A stretch of 64,000 nt of DNA from assembly GCF_030161395.1 (NCBI RefSeq), contig NZ_BSST01000001.1:124001-188000 (forward strand), written 5' to 3'. Positions within the stretch are counted from its first letter, which is position 1; each line of letters starts with the position of its first letter. This DNA is from Thalassotalea insulae (lineage in GTDB: Bacteria; Pseudomonadota; Gammaproteobacteria; Enterobacterales; Alteromonadaceae). This document shows positions 47,115 to 56,134 of this stretch, piece by piece. Position numbers and translations under genes: made by a program. The notes under the pieces were generated by a model. The model searched no databases, was not told the origin of the DNA, and was given only the letters and a program-made list of their open reading frames with translations.

Positions 47115-47477
47115 TTACCGAATCACTCGTTTAATTGTCGCCAACAACTTATCAGGATTAAACGGTTTAACCAGCCAACCTGTAGCGCCAGCAGATTTTC
47201 CTTTTAATTTCATGTCACCAGAACTTTCAGTGGTTAACATCAGAATAGGCGTAAACTTAAAATCATCTAACTGACGCAACTCACTACATAAAGTAATACC
47301 ATCCATATTGGGCATATTGACGTCCGAAATGACTAAGTCAAAGTTATCTGCCTGTGCTTTGGCTAAGCCTTCGTGTCCATCTTTTGCTTCGACAGTCTCA
47401 TAACCCGCACTTTTTAGGGTAAAACTCACCATATCGCGAATTGAGTTAGAGTCATCAACAACCAATACTTTAGACAT
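47115..47477 (-). CDS. cheY: Chemotaxis response regulator CheY
   Basis: A 120-residue single-domain receiver. Asp8, Asp9, acceptor Asp52 (ISDVNMPNMDG), Thr82/83 and Lys104 are all present. It is placed directly before cheA, as in F7-type clusters, so it is the likely first output of this CheA. Whether it acts on a flagellar motor cannot be judged here; no flagellar gene lies in the window. Confidence 0.93.
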   Translation of the reverse strand: MSKVLVVDDSNSIRDMVSFTLKSAGYETVEAKDGHEGLAKAQADNFDLVISDVNMPNMDGITLCSELRQLDDFKFTPILMLTTESSGDMKLKGKSAGATGWLVKPFNPDKLLATIKRVIR

Positions 47478-47519
47478 ACTTTTTTCCTTATATTGTAAAA
47501 ATCATCTATACGGCCAATG

Positions 47520-47795
47520 CTAGCTATTGAAATACGGCGCTAAAATAGGCTCATCAATTCCTAATGCCCTAATACTTTGCTCAATAATGGAAGATTGGTT
47601 TTGCCAGATAAGCGTTTTCTTTTGCGTCACCACATGAGAAACCATCGTAAGTAATAACTGTATGCCCACAGTATCAATTAGGCTGACACGACTGGTATCT
47701 AGAGTGATGTCATTATGGCTAGCGACAAATTCAAGAAATAATGATTGATATTCATCAACATTTGCAATGGTAAGTTCCGTGGGCAATATAAACAT
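47520..47795 (-). CDS. STAS-domain protein at the head of the che cluster
   Basis: A 91-residue STAS-like protein. The segment SRVSLIDTVGIQLLLTMVSH aligns with the phospho-site helix of anti-sigma antagonists, but the regulated position is Thr42 after Asp41 rather than Ser. It may be an antagonist controlled by a serine/threonine kinase, or a non-phosphorylated scaffold. It is the first gene of the cluster, 42 bp before cheY, and 259 bp separate it from the divergent M24 peptidase gene, where the cluster promoter should lie. Confidence 0.8.
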   Translation of the reverse strand: MFILPTELTIANVDEYQSLFLEFVASHNDITLDTSRVSLIDTVGIQLLLTMVSHVVTQKKTLIWQNQSSIIEQSIRALGIDEPILAPYFNS

Positions 47796-48054
47796 TCCCT
47801 GTCATTCCTTTGGCCGAATTTCTTTTATTCATTATATTGAAAGATATAATATTATTTGATTATCGCAAGAAATCGGTCAAAAAAAGCACATTTAATTATT
47901 ACGCAAAGCAGCGAAATAACAGCGCTTAAGTTATCGCGAAAGATAAAATACAACTCAGCCTTATTTATCACTGCCCCTGTGTATATTGTATAACATCATA
48001 AAACCCAGTATCATCTGTGCGACTTATCGTTAACCAAAACATTGAGGAACTTCC

Positions 48055-49275
48055 ATGACAATAGGCGTCGGTGGCTCAACCGCAGAAGCTGAACTTGCAC
48101 AGCTGTCAGATATGACAACCAATGTAACCCCCATTTCATCGCAGGAATACCAAAAACGTATCGCTCGCGCGCAAGAGATTATGAAACAACATAATATTGC
48201 AGCAACTTATGTTAATGCCGGTACTAACCTGTATTATTTTACCGGCACTCGCTGGTACGCCAGTGAACGTATGGTGGGCGCAATTATTCCGCAATCTGGT
48301 GATATTCAATATATAGCGCCTTACTTTGAAATCAACACGCTTGAACAATACATGCAAATAAAGGGGAAAGTATGTCCTTGGCAAGAACATGAAAGCCCCT
48401 ACCAACTATTTCTTAATACCTTATCATCGATGGGTATTGAACAAGGTACGATCGCTTTTGATGAATCCACCGCTTTTTTTATCGTAAATGGTATCGACAA
48501 ATTATCTAATAACTACCAGCTCGTCGATGCAAAGGACATTACCGCAGGTTGTCGTATGCAAAAATCCAGTAGTGAAATTGCATTATTACAACAGGCTAAA
48601 GATATGACTTTAACCGTACAAAAGGCAGCCGCACGTATCTTACGACCAGGTATCAGTACCAAAGAAGTTGAACAATTTATTGATCAGGCCCACCGCAAGC
48701 TAGGTGCCCCCGCTGGTTCCTATTTTTGTATTGTATTATTTGGTAAAGACTCGTCATTCCCTCATGGAGTTGCTCACCCGAAGACACTTGAGCCCAATGA
48801 CATCGTTCTGATAGATACAGGATGTCAAATCGAAGGTTATAACTCAGACATCACCCGCACTTATGTGTATGGCGAAGCCAATGACAGACAAAGAGCGATG
48901 TGGGATATTGAACGACAAGCACAACAGGCAGCATTTGATGCCGCCCAAATTGGTAGCCCTTGTGGTGATATTGACGTTGCAGCCCGTAATTATATTGCTA
49001 GTCAAGGCTTGGGACCTGATTATCAAACTCCCGGTTGTCCACATCGTACCGGACATGGCATAGGTTTAGACATCCATGAATGGCCATATTTAGTACAAAG
49101 CGATAAAACCCCATTAGCCCAAGGTATGTGTTTTTCAAATGAACCTATGTTAGTGATCCCAGATGAATTTGGTGTGCGTTTAGAAGATCATTTTTATATG
49201 ACAGAAACAGGTCCTAAATGGTTTACTGAACCATCCTATTCCATTGACGATCCTTTTGGTTATCAGCAAAATTAA
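48055..49275 (+). CDS. M24-family metallopeptidase (Xaa-Pro aminopeptidase/dipeptidase type)
   Basis: A 406-residue pita-bread peptidase. The metal ligands are visible: two Asp in LIDTGCQIEGYNSDITRTY, His in GHGIGLDIHEWPYL, Glu in FSNEPML and Glu in VRLEDHFYM. The N-terminal creatinase-like domain covers about 35-165. Such enzymes cleave N-terminal residues before proline or Xaa-Pro dipeptides; which applies is uncertain. It is a single gene, divergent from the che cluster. The first 30 residues are low in conservation and an internal ATG may be the start. Confidence 0.9.
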   Translation: MTIGVGGSTAEAELAQLSDMTTNVTPISSQEYQKRIARAQEIMKQHNIAATYVNAGTNLYYFTGTRWYASERMVGAIIPQSGDIQYIAPYFEINTLEQYMQIKGKVCPWQEHESPYQLFLNTLSSMGIEQGTIAFDESTAFFIVNGIDKLSNNYQLVDAKDITAGCRMQKSSSEIALLQQAKDMTLTVQKAAARILRPGISTKEVEQFIDQAHRKLGAPAGSYFCIVLFGKDSSFPHGVAHPKTLEPNDIVLIDTGCQIEGYNSDITRTYVYGEANDRQRAMWDIERQAQQAAFDAAQIGSPCGDIDVAARNYIASQGLGPDYQTPGCPHRTGHGIGLDIHEWPYLVQSDKTPLAQGMCFSNEPMLVIPDEFGVRLEDHFYMTETGPKWFTEPSYSIDDPFGYQQN

Positions 49276-49401
49276 TTGATTACTAAATAAAGAAGCGCAG
49301 CAATCAGTTGCGCCTCTTGCGAGTAATTAAGCAAAAATTTAGTTGGCTCACACCAATAGGTTAGTTAGAATTGCAGGATACTTGAGCAATCTAAAGACAA
49401 T

Positions 49402-49965
49402 ATGCACGCACTTTTTGAATATTTGCCACTGGTCATCTTCTTTGTTTTTTACAAATTTGGCGACTTATATTGGGCCACGGGCTCACTCATTGTAACTTCT
49501 GCTCTGCAAATCTTATATTACCTCTACAAAAAACAGCCAGTACCAAAAAGAAACTGGATATTTTTCGGCTTAATTGCCCTTTTTGGTGGTTTAACAATAT
49601 TCTTGCAAGATGACAGCTTTATCAAATGGAAAGTCACCGTCATTAATGCCATTTTTGCACTGGCGTTGTTGATCAGTAACCATGTATTTAATAAAAACCT
49701 TATTAAAGACATGATGGGTGAAAACTTGCCATTGCCAGAGAATATCTGGGGTAAACTTAACTTTGCCTGGGCAATGTTCTTTTTAACCTGTGCAATATTA
49801 AACATTTACATTGCCTCTAATTACTCTCAGGAAACCTGGGTCAACTTCAAGGTCTTTGGCTTAATGGGCTTAACGATTGTTTTTGCCATCGTTAGTGTAT
49901 TTTCCCTATATAAATATCTGCCACAAGATGATGAACAGACCTCAAAAAATCAAGATAACCAGTAG
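49402..49965 (+). CDS. yciB: Inner membrane protein YciB (intracellular septation protein A)
   Basis: A 187-residue protein with five transmembrane helices. The N-terminus MHALFEYLPLVIFFVFYK and the middle GENLPLPENIWGKLNFAWAMFF, in pieces, match the YciB/IspA family; E. coli YciB is 179 residues. It is needed for normal cell-envelope synthesis and interacts with elongation and division proteins. yciI follows 10 bp downstream, so the two are likely cotranscribed. Confidence 0.95.
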   Translation: MHALFEYLPLVIFFVFYKFGDLYWATGSLIVTSALQILYYLYKKQPVPKRNWIFFGLIALFGGLTIFLQDDSFIKWKVTVINAIFALALLISNHVFNKNLIKDMMGENLPLPENIWGKLNFAWAMFFLTCAILNIYIASNYSQETWVNFKVFGLMGLTIVFAIVSVFSLYKYLPQDDEQTSKNQDNQ

Positions 49966-49975
49966 AATTTGAACT

Positions 49976-50281
49976 ATGATGTATTATTTAATTTATAGCG
50001 AAGATGTTGAAAATAGTTTGCCATTACGAATGAAAGTACGAGAAAAACATCTAGCCCGCTTAAGCCAATTACAACAGCAAGGGCGCCTATTAGTTGCAGG
50101 CCCATGTCCGGCTATTGACAGTGAAAATCCAGGTGATGCTGGTTTTACTGGATCATTAGTGATAGCAAAATTTGAAAGTTTAGCACAAGCACAAACTTGG
50201 GCAGACACCGATCCGTACATCAGCGCAGGTGTTTACCAACGCGTTACCGTAAAACCCTATAAAAAGGTGTTACCTGCGTAA
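49976..50281 (+). CDS. yciI: YciI family protein
   Basis: A 101-residue YCII-domain protein with the conserved His and Asp pattern: [22 protein letters not shown] and, near residue 73, a WADTDPY segment. These ferredoxin-fold proteins form dimers; the E. coli protein's function is unknown. ATG 49976 or the next codon may be the start. Its stop overlaps the start of the next gene by one base (TAATG). Confidence 0.92.
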   Translation: MMYYLIYSEDVENSLPLRMKVREKHLARLSQLQQQGRLLVAGPCPAIDSENPGDAGFTGSLVIAKFESLAQAQTWADTDPYISAGVYQRVTVKPYKKVLPA

Positions 50282-50685
50282 TGATGAATCAATTTTTACT
50301 TATGCTAAGTTTCGCACTATCACTGATATTTACTAAAGCGCATGCATTTCAGGCAAAAACGGTTAATGAATGTGAGCAATCCTATCAAACCACTTCTGAG
50401 CTATCCCAATGCCTAGATTTGGTAAAAGATGTTGTCGATAAAGAGTTGCAAACCTGGATTAATAATCAAATATTTGTCTTAGAAGAGTTTGCCATTGTCA
50501 CCGGACGACGCTCTGCACTGGAAATGTTTAAACGCTCTCAGCGAAACTTTATCACTTATCGTGAGAATGATTGTCGCTGGCAATATCTGCATATTTCACC
50601 TGGCACAGGCGCCGCATCCGCCTATAAAAAATGTTATATTTTGCTCACTCGCGATAGAATAAAAGAGCTCAGTCGCCTGAATTAA
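50281..50685 (+). CDS. Periplasmic protein with LprI-like (DUF1311) domain
   Basis: A 134-residue secreted protein. Residues 1-22 are a signal peptide (cleavage likely after AHA). The mature part has paired cysteines (NECEQ, LSQCLD, NDCRW, YKKCYI), the four-Cys pattern of the lysozyme-inhibitor LprI N-terminal family. Inhibition of lysozyme is known only for a mycobacterial member, so the role is open. It is coupled to yciI by a one-base overlap. A hairpin CTACCT-...-AGGTAG near 50775-50800 may end the transcript. Confidence 0.8.
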   Translation: MMNQFLLMLSFALSLIFTKAHAFQAKTVNECEQSYQTTSELSQCLDLVKDVVDKELQTWINNQIFVLEEFAIVTGRRSALEMFKRSQRNFITYRENDCRWQYLHISPGTGAASAYKKCYILLTRDRIKELSRLN

Positions 50686-50926
50686 CATTACTATTACCTT
50701 TCAATACGCACCTTTTACTTTCGCTAGAAGGTGCAATTTCTAACTGCTAATAACGTCTCTAAAAACTCTACACTTAACTACCTACAACTCACTTGCAGGT
50801 AGTCCTTTATTAATAAATTTATTACCACTGTTCTTTTAACTCTACAACCAAACATCACTCACTAGAGCTTAACAACAAATTGAATTTAGCTTAATTTTTA
50901 CACTTGCATTACTGTATAAATTAATA

Positions 50927-50946
50927 TACTGTTTATATATACAGTA
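50927..50946 (+). promoter_or_regulatory. LexA (SOS) box
   Basis: The 20-mer TACTGTTTATATATACAGTA is a perfect palindromic CTGT-N8-ACAG with the preferred TA flanks, the consensus gammaproteobacterial LexA site. It lies 24 bp before the first possible start codon of the SulA-like gene, so LexA would block that promoter until DNA damage. Confidence 0.92.
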
Positions 50947-50970
50947 TATTAATTATCTTTTTGAGGTATT

Positions 50971-51387
50971 GTGAAAATGTTAACTTTTACTCAAACATCA
51001 TTGAACGCAAGCGCTCCTTATAACAACAACTGGATTGATGTAAGAAATATCAATAATGAACAAAGCTGGTTAGCACAATACACGGATATTTGTTTACAGC
51101 ATAAAGTAAATAATAAATGGATATTAATGATAGATCCCGAAGATCAATCTTTAGAACAATTAAGTAAGACCCATCATGTAGATACCAGTAGAATTTTAAA
51201 AGTAAATTCATATAACGGAAAAGTGAATTTAGAAAATCTCGGTTTCGCACTGTGCAAAGGGAATTGTGCGGCGGTGATTTTGTCAAATACCCAGTTAAAA
51301 GATGAAGATCTGTTCAAGCTTAACCAATGCGCACAACAAGGTAAAACCGCTTGTATCGTGTTAACTAATCAGCAACAATTGCACTAA
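50971..51387 (+). CDS. sulA: SulA-like SOS cell-division inhibitor
   Basis: A 138-residue protein that resembles SulA in its second half: WILMIDPEDQSLEQLSKTHHVD, ILKVNSYNGKVNLENLGFAL and KGNCAAVILSNTQL, then a Gln-rich end. In E. coli, SulA binds FtsZ and blocks division after DNA damage. The perfect LexA box directly upstream supports the same role. GTG 50971 and ATG 50977 are both possible starts; the GAGG site is 4 or 10 nt before them. Sequence similarity is moderate, so an SOS-regulated SulA-family protein is the secure claim. Confidence 0.85.
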   Translation: MKMLTFTQTSLNASAPYNNNWIDVRNINNEQSWLAQYTDICLQHKVNNKWILMIDPEDQSLEQLSKTHHVDTSRILKVNSYNGKVNLENLGFALCKGNCAAVILSNTQLKDEDLFKLNQCAQQGKTACIVLTNQQQLH

Positions 51388-51417
51388 TTAATTACATTAA
51401 AATATTTAAGAAGATTA

Positions 51418-51918
51418 ATGAGCTGTTATTGTGGAAACAAAAATGCATTTGAACAATGTTGCCTACCGATCATTTTAGGCAACAAACTCGCAAGCACGCC
51501 AGAGCAGTTAATGCGCTCAAGGTACAGTGCCTATGCTGCTCGATATCCACAATACATTTACGACAGTTATGCCTGCGAGCCTCAGAAAAATCAGTCGCTT
51601 GATGAGATCACTCAATGGGCTGAACAAACACTATGGTTAAAATTAACCATAGTGGCAAATGATACTGCTCCCCTTGATAGTATTAAGCATAGTGAGCATG
51701 AAAACTTACCAAAAGTTCACTTTAAGGCGTTATATTTAGATGGTAAGCAATTTTGCCTGATGGAAGAAATTTCACGTTTTATTAAAGAAAATGGGCAATG
51801 GCGCTATCTTGATGGTGATATTATCTATCATGAGGCCCTGCCAACGCCAAAACGAAATGCCCCCTGTCTATGCCTTAGCGGTAAAAAATTTAAACACTGT
51901 TGCGCACTAAAATATTAA
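51418..51918 (+). CDS. ychJ: YchJ family SEC-C motif protein
   Basis: A 166-residue protein with a SEC-C zinc motif at both ends: CYCGNKNAFEQCC at residues 3-15 and CLCLSGKKFKHCC near 149-161. Between them is the NTF2-like YchJ middle domain, with PEQLMRSRYSAYA near 30-42. This layout matches E. coli YchJ; its function is unknown. It is 30 bp after the SulA-like gene and convergent with ubiV, with only 28 bp between the stops. Confidence 0.92.
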   Translation: MSCYCGNKNAFEQCCLPIILGNKLASTPEQLMRSRYSAYAARYPQYIYDSYACEPQKNQSLDEITQWAEQTLWLKLTIVANDTAPLDSIKHSEHENLPKVHFKALYLDGKQFCLMEEISRFIKENGQWRYLDGDIIYHEALPTPKRNAPCLCLSGKKFKHCCALKY

Positions 51919-51946
51919 CCGCTATTTTGCCTTATTTGTTCGTTAA

Positions 51947-52828
51947 TTACTCAACATTCGCCATGCCAGCAATTTGATGCCAATAACCGTTACATTCTCT
52001 CTTTTTATCTAACGGATAATATTGCGGGGAGCTCAGCTGTTGTTTAAACTGAGTAAGTTTTTCAAATGCCTGCTCACTGTCTGCACTGACGCGTACAATA
52101 TCAACGCCTATCTCTTGCATACTTTGTACTTCATTCACCAGATTATATTGATCCCCCGACATAGTTTGAATGCCATTAAGGGTAAAAACCTGCGCTCCTT
52201 CCTGGCTATTCATTTTCCTACCTTGTGGGTAATTGATACAGCAATATTGGCAATCATCTTTTGGTCGATTTTCTGAGCGTGCAGTAAAACAGCGCGCAGA
52301 ATATGCTAACGGCAAGTAGCCCCAGGAAAAGACTTCACACTCAAATTGCTGACGAATTAATTCCTGCTCAGCCTGTTGTAACAGCGAACTTAACCAGTCT
52401 CCAGATAATTCAACAGGCATCACCCAGCGAATCATGCCCTGCTTCAATAATACTTTTAATGTTGATAAGTTATAACAGTTAATGGCAGGCCCTGCGACAA
52501 ATGGCAGTTTATGTGGTTGCAGAATTTGTATCGCACTCAGATCATTTGCCTCAATCAAAAATTCACCATTATCACAGTATTTACGGAGTGTCTGAATTTC
52601 TGCTGGCGACTCCAGCAAGGTCATGGTTGAAATCACCACTTGCTTTCCCGACTGCGCAAGCTCTTTCGCTATTGCGAGCCAGTCATTTACCCGTAACTCT
52701 CGTCGCTTTGAACACACGGTTTCACCTAAATAAATGATATCTGCAGTACTAGACATCGCCTGCTGATAGAATTGCTCAACTTGTGCTTTTGGCCAAAAAA
52801 ACAAACTGGCACCAAGGGAAAACTTCAT
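51947..52828 (-). CDS. ubiV: Ubiquinone biosynthesis protein UbiV
   Basis: A U32-peptidase-family iron-sulfur protein that pairs with UbiU to hydroxylate ubiquinone precursors without oxygen. Length 293 equals E. coli UbiV (292). Cysteines that can hold the 4Fe-4S cluster appear in CFTARSENRPKDDCQYCC (near 178-195) and at Cys38. KxPFVAGPAINCYN near 110-125 is typical. It follows ubiU by 29 bp in one transcript. It allows quinone synthesis in low oxygen. Confidence 0.93.
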   Translation of the reverse strand: MKFSLGASLFFWPKAQVEQFYQQAMSSTADIIYLGETVCSKRRELRVNDWLAIAKELAQSGKQVVISTMTLLESPAEIQTLRKYCDNGEFLIEANDLSAIQILQPHKLPFVAGPAINCYNLSTLKVLLKQGMIRWVMPVELSGDWLSSLLQQAEQELIRQQFECEVFSWGYLPLAYSARCFTARSENRPKDDCQYCCINYPQGRKMNSQEGAQVFTLNGIQTMSGDQYNLVNEVQSMQEIGVDIVRVSADSEQAFEKLTQFKQQLSSPQYYPLDKKRECNGYWHQIAGMANVE

Positions 52829-52857
52829 TACTTCATATCTCTTTTTTTATATAACAA

Positions 52858-53853
52858 CTATTGCCATTTGCGATGATAAGCACCAAGTGTTGTTTGCGTG
52901 CCTTCGGATAACTTTGCCAACGTATCCATCCAATGACTTTCAACGATAAAATCATCAGGCGACTGCTGGTAACGGTTCAATGCCTGACGCCAGGTTTTAG
53001 CTATTTGTTCAACATAAGCCGGGCTACGTTGACGACCTTCTATTTTCACTGACACCACTCCCATTTGCGCTAGTTGTGGAAGCAACGCTAAGGTATTTAA
53101 ACTGGTGGGTTCTTCCAAGGCATGATACACATTATCATCCACTTCAAAACGCCCTTTACATAAGGTGGGATAACCAGCATTTTCATCTGCCTGATACCGG
53201 TCAATTAACACACCATTTAATCGGCTTTCCAATCCCTGCTCAGTTTCCTGCCAACGAACATATTTCGCTGGCGAACATGCTCCTACAGTGTTTGGTGATT
53301 CACCCGTCATATAAGATGATAAATAACAACGTCCTTCCGACATGATGCATAGGCTGCCAAAGGCAAAGACTTCCAGAGGTACTGGCGTTTTTTGTGCTAG
53401 CTGTCTCACCTGCTGAACTGACAACACCCGAGGTAGTACCACTCGGCTCACAGCAAAGTTGTCGCTAAAAAAGCGAATAGCTTCAATATTAGTTGTGGAT
53501 GCCTGTACCGAGACGTGACGTTCAATTTCAGGGTATTTATTAGCGGCGTAATCCAGCACCCCCAAATCAGCAATGATCAAGGCATCACATCCAATCGCTA
53601 CGGCATCATCAACCGCTTTACGCCACCTGGATTCACCATCGGGGTGAGCAAACGTATTAATAGCAATATGTAGTTTTTTACCGTGCTGATGAACATAATC
53701 AGCTGCTGTTAACAGCTTACTCTCATTAAAGTTTAACCCGGCAAAATGTCTGGCATTGGTATCACCTTTCATCCCTATATATACCGCATCAGCTCCATGA
53801 TTAATCGCTGTTTTTAACGCAGGTAAGTTGCCTGCTGGACATAGTAATTCCAT
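52858..53853 (-). CDS. ubiU: Ubiquinone biosynthesis protein UbiU
   Basis: The partner of UbiV in O2-independent ubiquinone hydroxylation. The N-terminus MELLCPAGNLPALKTAINHG and the ending TTLGAYHRKWQ are near-identical to E. coli UbiU, and the four cluster cysteines sit in LCIMSEGRCYL, GACSPAKYV and YPTLCKGRF. Length 331 is the same as in E. coli. The gene is divergent from ubiT across a 195-bp gap with an FNR-like site 61-74 bp upstream of the ATG. Confidence 0.96.
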   Translation of the reverse strand: MELLCPAGNLPALKTAINHGADAVYIGMKGDTNARHFAGLNFNESKLLTAADYVHQHGKKLHIAINTFAHPDGESRWRKAVDDAVAIGCDALIIADLGVLDYAANKYPEIERHVSVQASTTNIEAIRFFSDNFAVSRVVLPRVLSVQQVRQLAQKTPVPLEVFAFGSLCIMSEGRCYLSSYMTGESPNTVGACSPAKYVRWQETEQGLESRLNGVLIDRYQADENAGYPTLCKGRFEVDDNVYHALEEPTSLNTLALLPQLAQMGVVSVKIEGRQRSPAYVEQIAKTWRQALNRYQQSPDDFIVESHWMDTLAKLSEGTQTTLGAYHRKWQ

Positions 53854-53913
53854 ACACTTCTTTAACTGGCAAATTAAGTGTCAGCAATTTAACGACTTTT
53901 AGCCAAATAATGT

Positions 53914-53927
53914 TTGACTTAAAACAA
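53914..53927. promoter_or_regulatory. FNR-like site between ubiU and ubiT
   Basis: TTGACTTAAAACAA matches the FNR/EtrA consensus TTGAT-N4-ATCAA at 8 of 10 fixed positions. It is in the divergent control region of ubiUV and ubiT. In E. coli ubiUV is FNR-controlled, so an anaerobic activator here is expected; the site is a prediction. Confidence 0.5.
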
Positions 53928-54048
53928 ACTTCGTCCGTTTTATCTAAGCTTAATTATCACCAAAACTTGATCTGTAACAGCTCAAAATATTTCACCGCTG
54001 CTACCATAGTCCTCCTTAATAAATTTGTAATGATTAAAAGAGCAAGCC

Positions 54049-54573
54049 GTGAGCAATTTATTCCCTTTAGCTGACCTACCACAGACGTTAGTACCACGCA
54101 TACTGGACAAACTACCTAATTTATTACGGCCAGCATTTAAACGAGTGCCTTATTCGTTATACAAAGCACTGTTATTACCGGTGCTACATTCTGTTTTTTC
54201 TGAGGCTATTAACGATGGCGACTTTGAATTTCTCCAAGGACATTGGTTAAGAATTTCCATAAACGATCTCGGCATCACTTGGCTGATAAGCTATCAAGAT
54301 CAACAATTGATCATGGCGCCAGAAAACAGTGTAAAAGAAAATGTCAGCTTTGATGCTAACGGTGATGATTTATTATTAATCGCCGGTAGAAAAGAAGATC
54401 CAGATACGCTGTTTTTTCAACGACGCTTAAAAATAGAAGGTGACACTGAATTGGGGTTAGCAGTAAAAAATTTGATTGATGCCATAGATCTTGAACAACT
54501 ACCTAGCTTGGCGCATACCCTGGTAGCCTATTGTGCAGAGATCATCGCCAGCCAGCGAAGTAACATAAGATAA
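54049..54573 (+). CDS. ubiT: Ubiquinone biosynthesis accessory factor UbiT
   Basis: A 174-residue SCP2-domain lipid carrier that, with UbiU and UbiV, supports ubiquinone synthesis without oxygen, probably by holding the hydrophobic intermediates. The SCP2 core contains FEFLQGHWLRISINDLGITW and the ending RRLKIEGDTELGLAVKNLID, in pieces, which match E. coli UbiT (YhbT). Its ATG (54049 region starts with GTG: GTGAGCAATTTA) follows a weak AAGAGCAAG site. It is divergent from ubiUV and ends 22 bp from the convergent HD-GYP gene. Confidence 0.93.
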   Translation: MSNLFPLADLPQTLVPRILDKLPNLLRPAFKRVPYSLYKALLLPVLHSVFSEAINDGDFEFLQGHWLRISINDLGITWLISYQDQQLIMAPENSVKENVSFDANGDDLLLIAGRKEDPDTLFFQRRLKIEGDTELGLAVKNLIDAIDLEQLPSLAHTLVAYCAEIIASQRSNIR

Positions 54574-54595
54574 TGAACTCCCTTACATACAGCCC

Positions 54596-56134
54596 CTAGT
54601 CAGGTAAACTGCTGCGGATCGCCCAAAACTCATCAAAGTTATCGAGTATAATATCCACCAATGCCGGTTGAAATTTTTTGCCCTTTTGTTCCGTTATATA
54701 CTGTTTAACTTCTTCCGCTGACCAAGGGGTTTTATAACTACGTTTTGAACCTAGTGCATCAAAAACATCAGCGATCGCCATTATTCTTGCTTCCAATGGA
54801 ATATCCTCACCAGTTAAACCATCTGGATAACCGCTACCGTCCCAGTTCTCATGATGATAATGAGCTAACCTTGCGCCAATTTTAGAAATTTTTGCTCGTG
54901 ATTTACTCAGTAATTCTTTCCCTAACTCAGCGTGAGTCTTCATCACTTGCCACTCTCTGTCATCGAGCTTGCCAGGTTTTTGTAAAATTAGCTCTGGAAT
55001 AATAACCTTACCTAAATCATGTAGTGGTGACGCCGTTTTAATCGCATCAACAAACTTATCGTCTAAATTCATTTTTTGAGCAAGCAATTCACAAATGAGT
55101 GCGACACGCTGGACATGAGCACCACTTTCTTTACTTCTTGCCTCTATTGCCTCACCAACGATATAAAGCAATTCTTTTTGTGTTCGCTCGATTTCATGTT
55201 GCTTAGTTAAACTTTCCAGTATCAGAGCAACATTAGTTGCAAACAATTCAGCTAAGCCAGATTTAAAATGTTCAGCATCGTCTTCAAACTCAATATAAAG
55301 TACAGAACAAGCATTAGGTGATGTTTCATAGTAACCGACAAAATATTCATCACCGGCAAAATGTTTTTTATCATCAAACGCTTGTTGAATTAACTGCTTA
55401 ACATCCTCACTAATATCAGAATGTTCTAAACTGTCTGACTCACTGCAATACTTTCCAGTACAGGCAAGGATCAAATTAGTGCATTCCTCATCAAAATCTC
55501 GCTGACTTCTAGCGATATAAAGCGCAGAGCTATCGACATCCATTAACGTCAGCAAATGATTTAATGCGGCTGAGCCAAAAGGCTTAAACTGACTGATTTT
55601 AAGTAAGTCATGAGTGGAAGTGATCAATTGCTTAAAGGCATCTAAACTACGTTGAATAGTCATAATATCGCGATAAGCACGAATACTGGCATAGACCGTT
55701 GTGGTCATTTTTCCAGCAGTAAAATCCGTTTTTTCTTTATAATCATTAATATCAAACTCTTTGATCACTTCAGCTTCTGGTGCTGTCCCTGCTTGCCCTG
55801 TACGTAAAATCAAGCGAATTGCCTGATTTCTTAGCTCTTTTCGGATCCACTCCACAAGCTCGAGTCCTGCATGATCCGTTTCCATCACGACATCAACGAA
55901 CGCCATACAAAAGTCATTATCAATTGCCAGTAATTCACGCGCTTCCTTTGCTGAATACACTGAGACTATGTCCAAAGAGCGATGTTCTATAATAGCGTCA
56001 GCAAGCACTAAACGAGTGATCTGATGAATAGACTCATCATCATCAATAACGAGAATACGCCAACATTTATTATTTTTCTTCGTTAACTGTTGAGATTCTT
56101 CTTCAGACTCTTCCTTAAATATGAATTTCGACAT
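54596..56134 (-). CDS. REC-DUF3369-HD-GYP cyclic-di-GMP phosphodiesterase
   Basis: A 512-residue response regulator. An N-terminal receiver (about 28-150) with acceptor Asp in FVDVVMETDHAG is followed by a DUF3369 domain (about 165-310). The HD-GYP domain (about 320-500) has HDLGK, HHENWDGSGYPDGL and EARIMAIADVFDAL. All HD-GYP residues for metal and c-di-GMP are present, so it should break down c-di-GMP. It balances the cyclase at 31 kb, but the two are not adjacent. No partner kinase lies next to it. Confidence 0.93.
   Translation of the reverse strand: MSKFIFKEESEEESQQLTKKNNKCWRILVIDDDESIHQITRLVLADAIIEHRSLDIVSVYSAKEARELLAIDNDFCMAFVDVVMETDHAGLELVEWIRKELRNQAIRLILRTGQAGTAPEAEVIKEFDINDYKEKTDFTAGKMTTTVYASIRAYRDIMTIQRSLDAFKQLITSTHDLLKISQFKPFGSAALNHLLTLMDVDSSALYIARSQRDFDEECTNLILACTGKYCSESDSLEHSDISEDVKQLIQQAFDDKKHFAGDEYFVGYYETSPNACSVLYIEFEDDAEHFKSGLAELFATNVALILESLTKQHEIERTQKELLYIVGEAIEARSKESGAHVQRVALICELLAQKMNLDDKFVDAIKTASPLHDLGKVIIPELILQKPGKLDDREWQVMKTHAELGKELLSKSRAKISKIGARLAHYHHENWDGSGYPDGLTGEDIPLEARIMAIADVFDALGSKRSYKTPWSAEEVKQYITEQKGKKFQPALVDIILDNFDEFWAIRSSLPD

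Noticed and set aside
53954..53975. Second possible FNR site, TTGATCTGTAACAGCTCAAA
   Set aside because: The half sites are 9-10 nt apart instead of 4, so it does not fit the FNR consensus.
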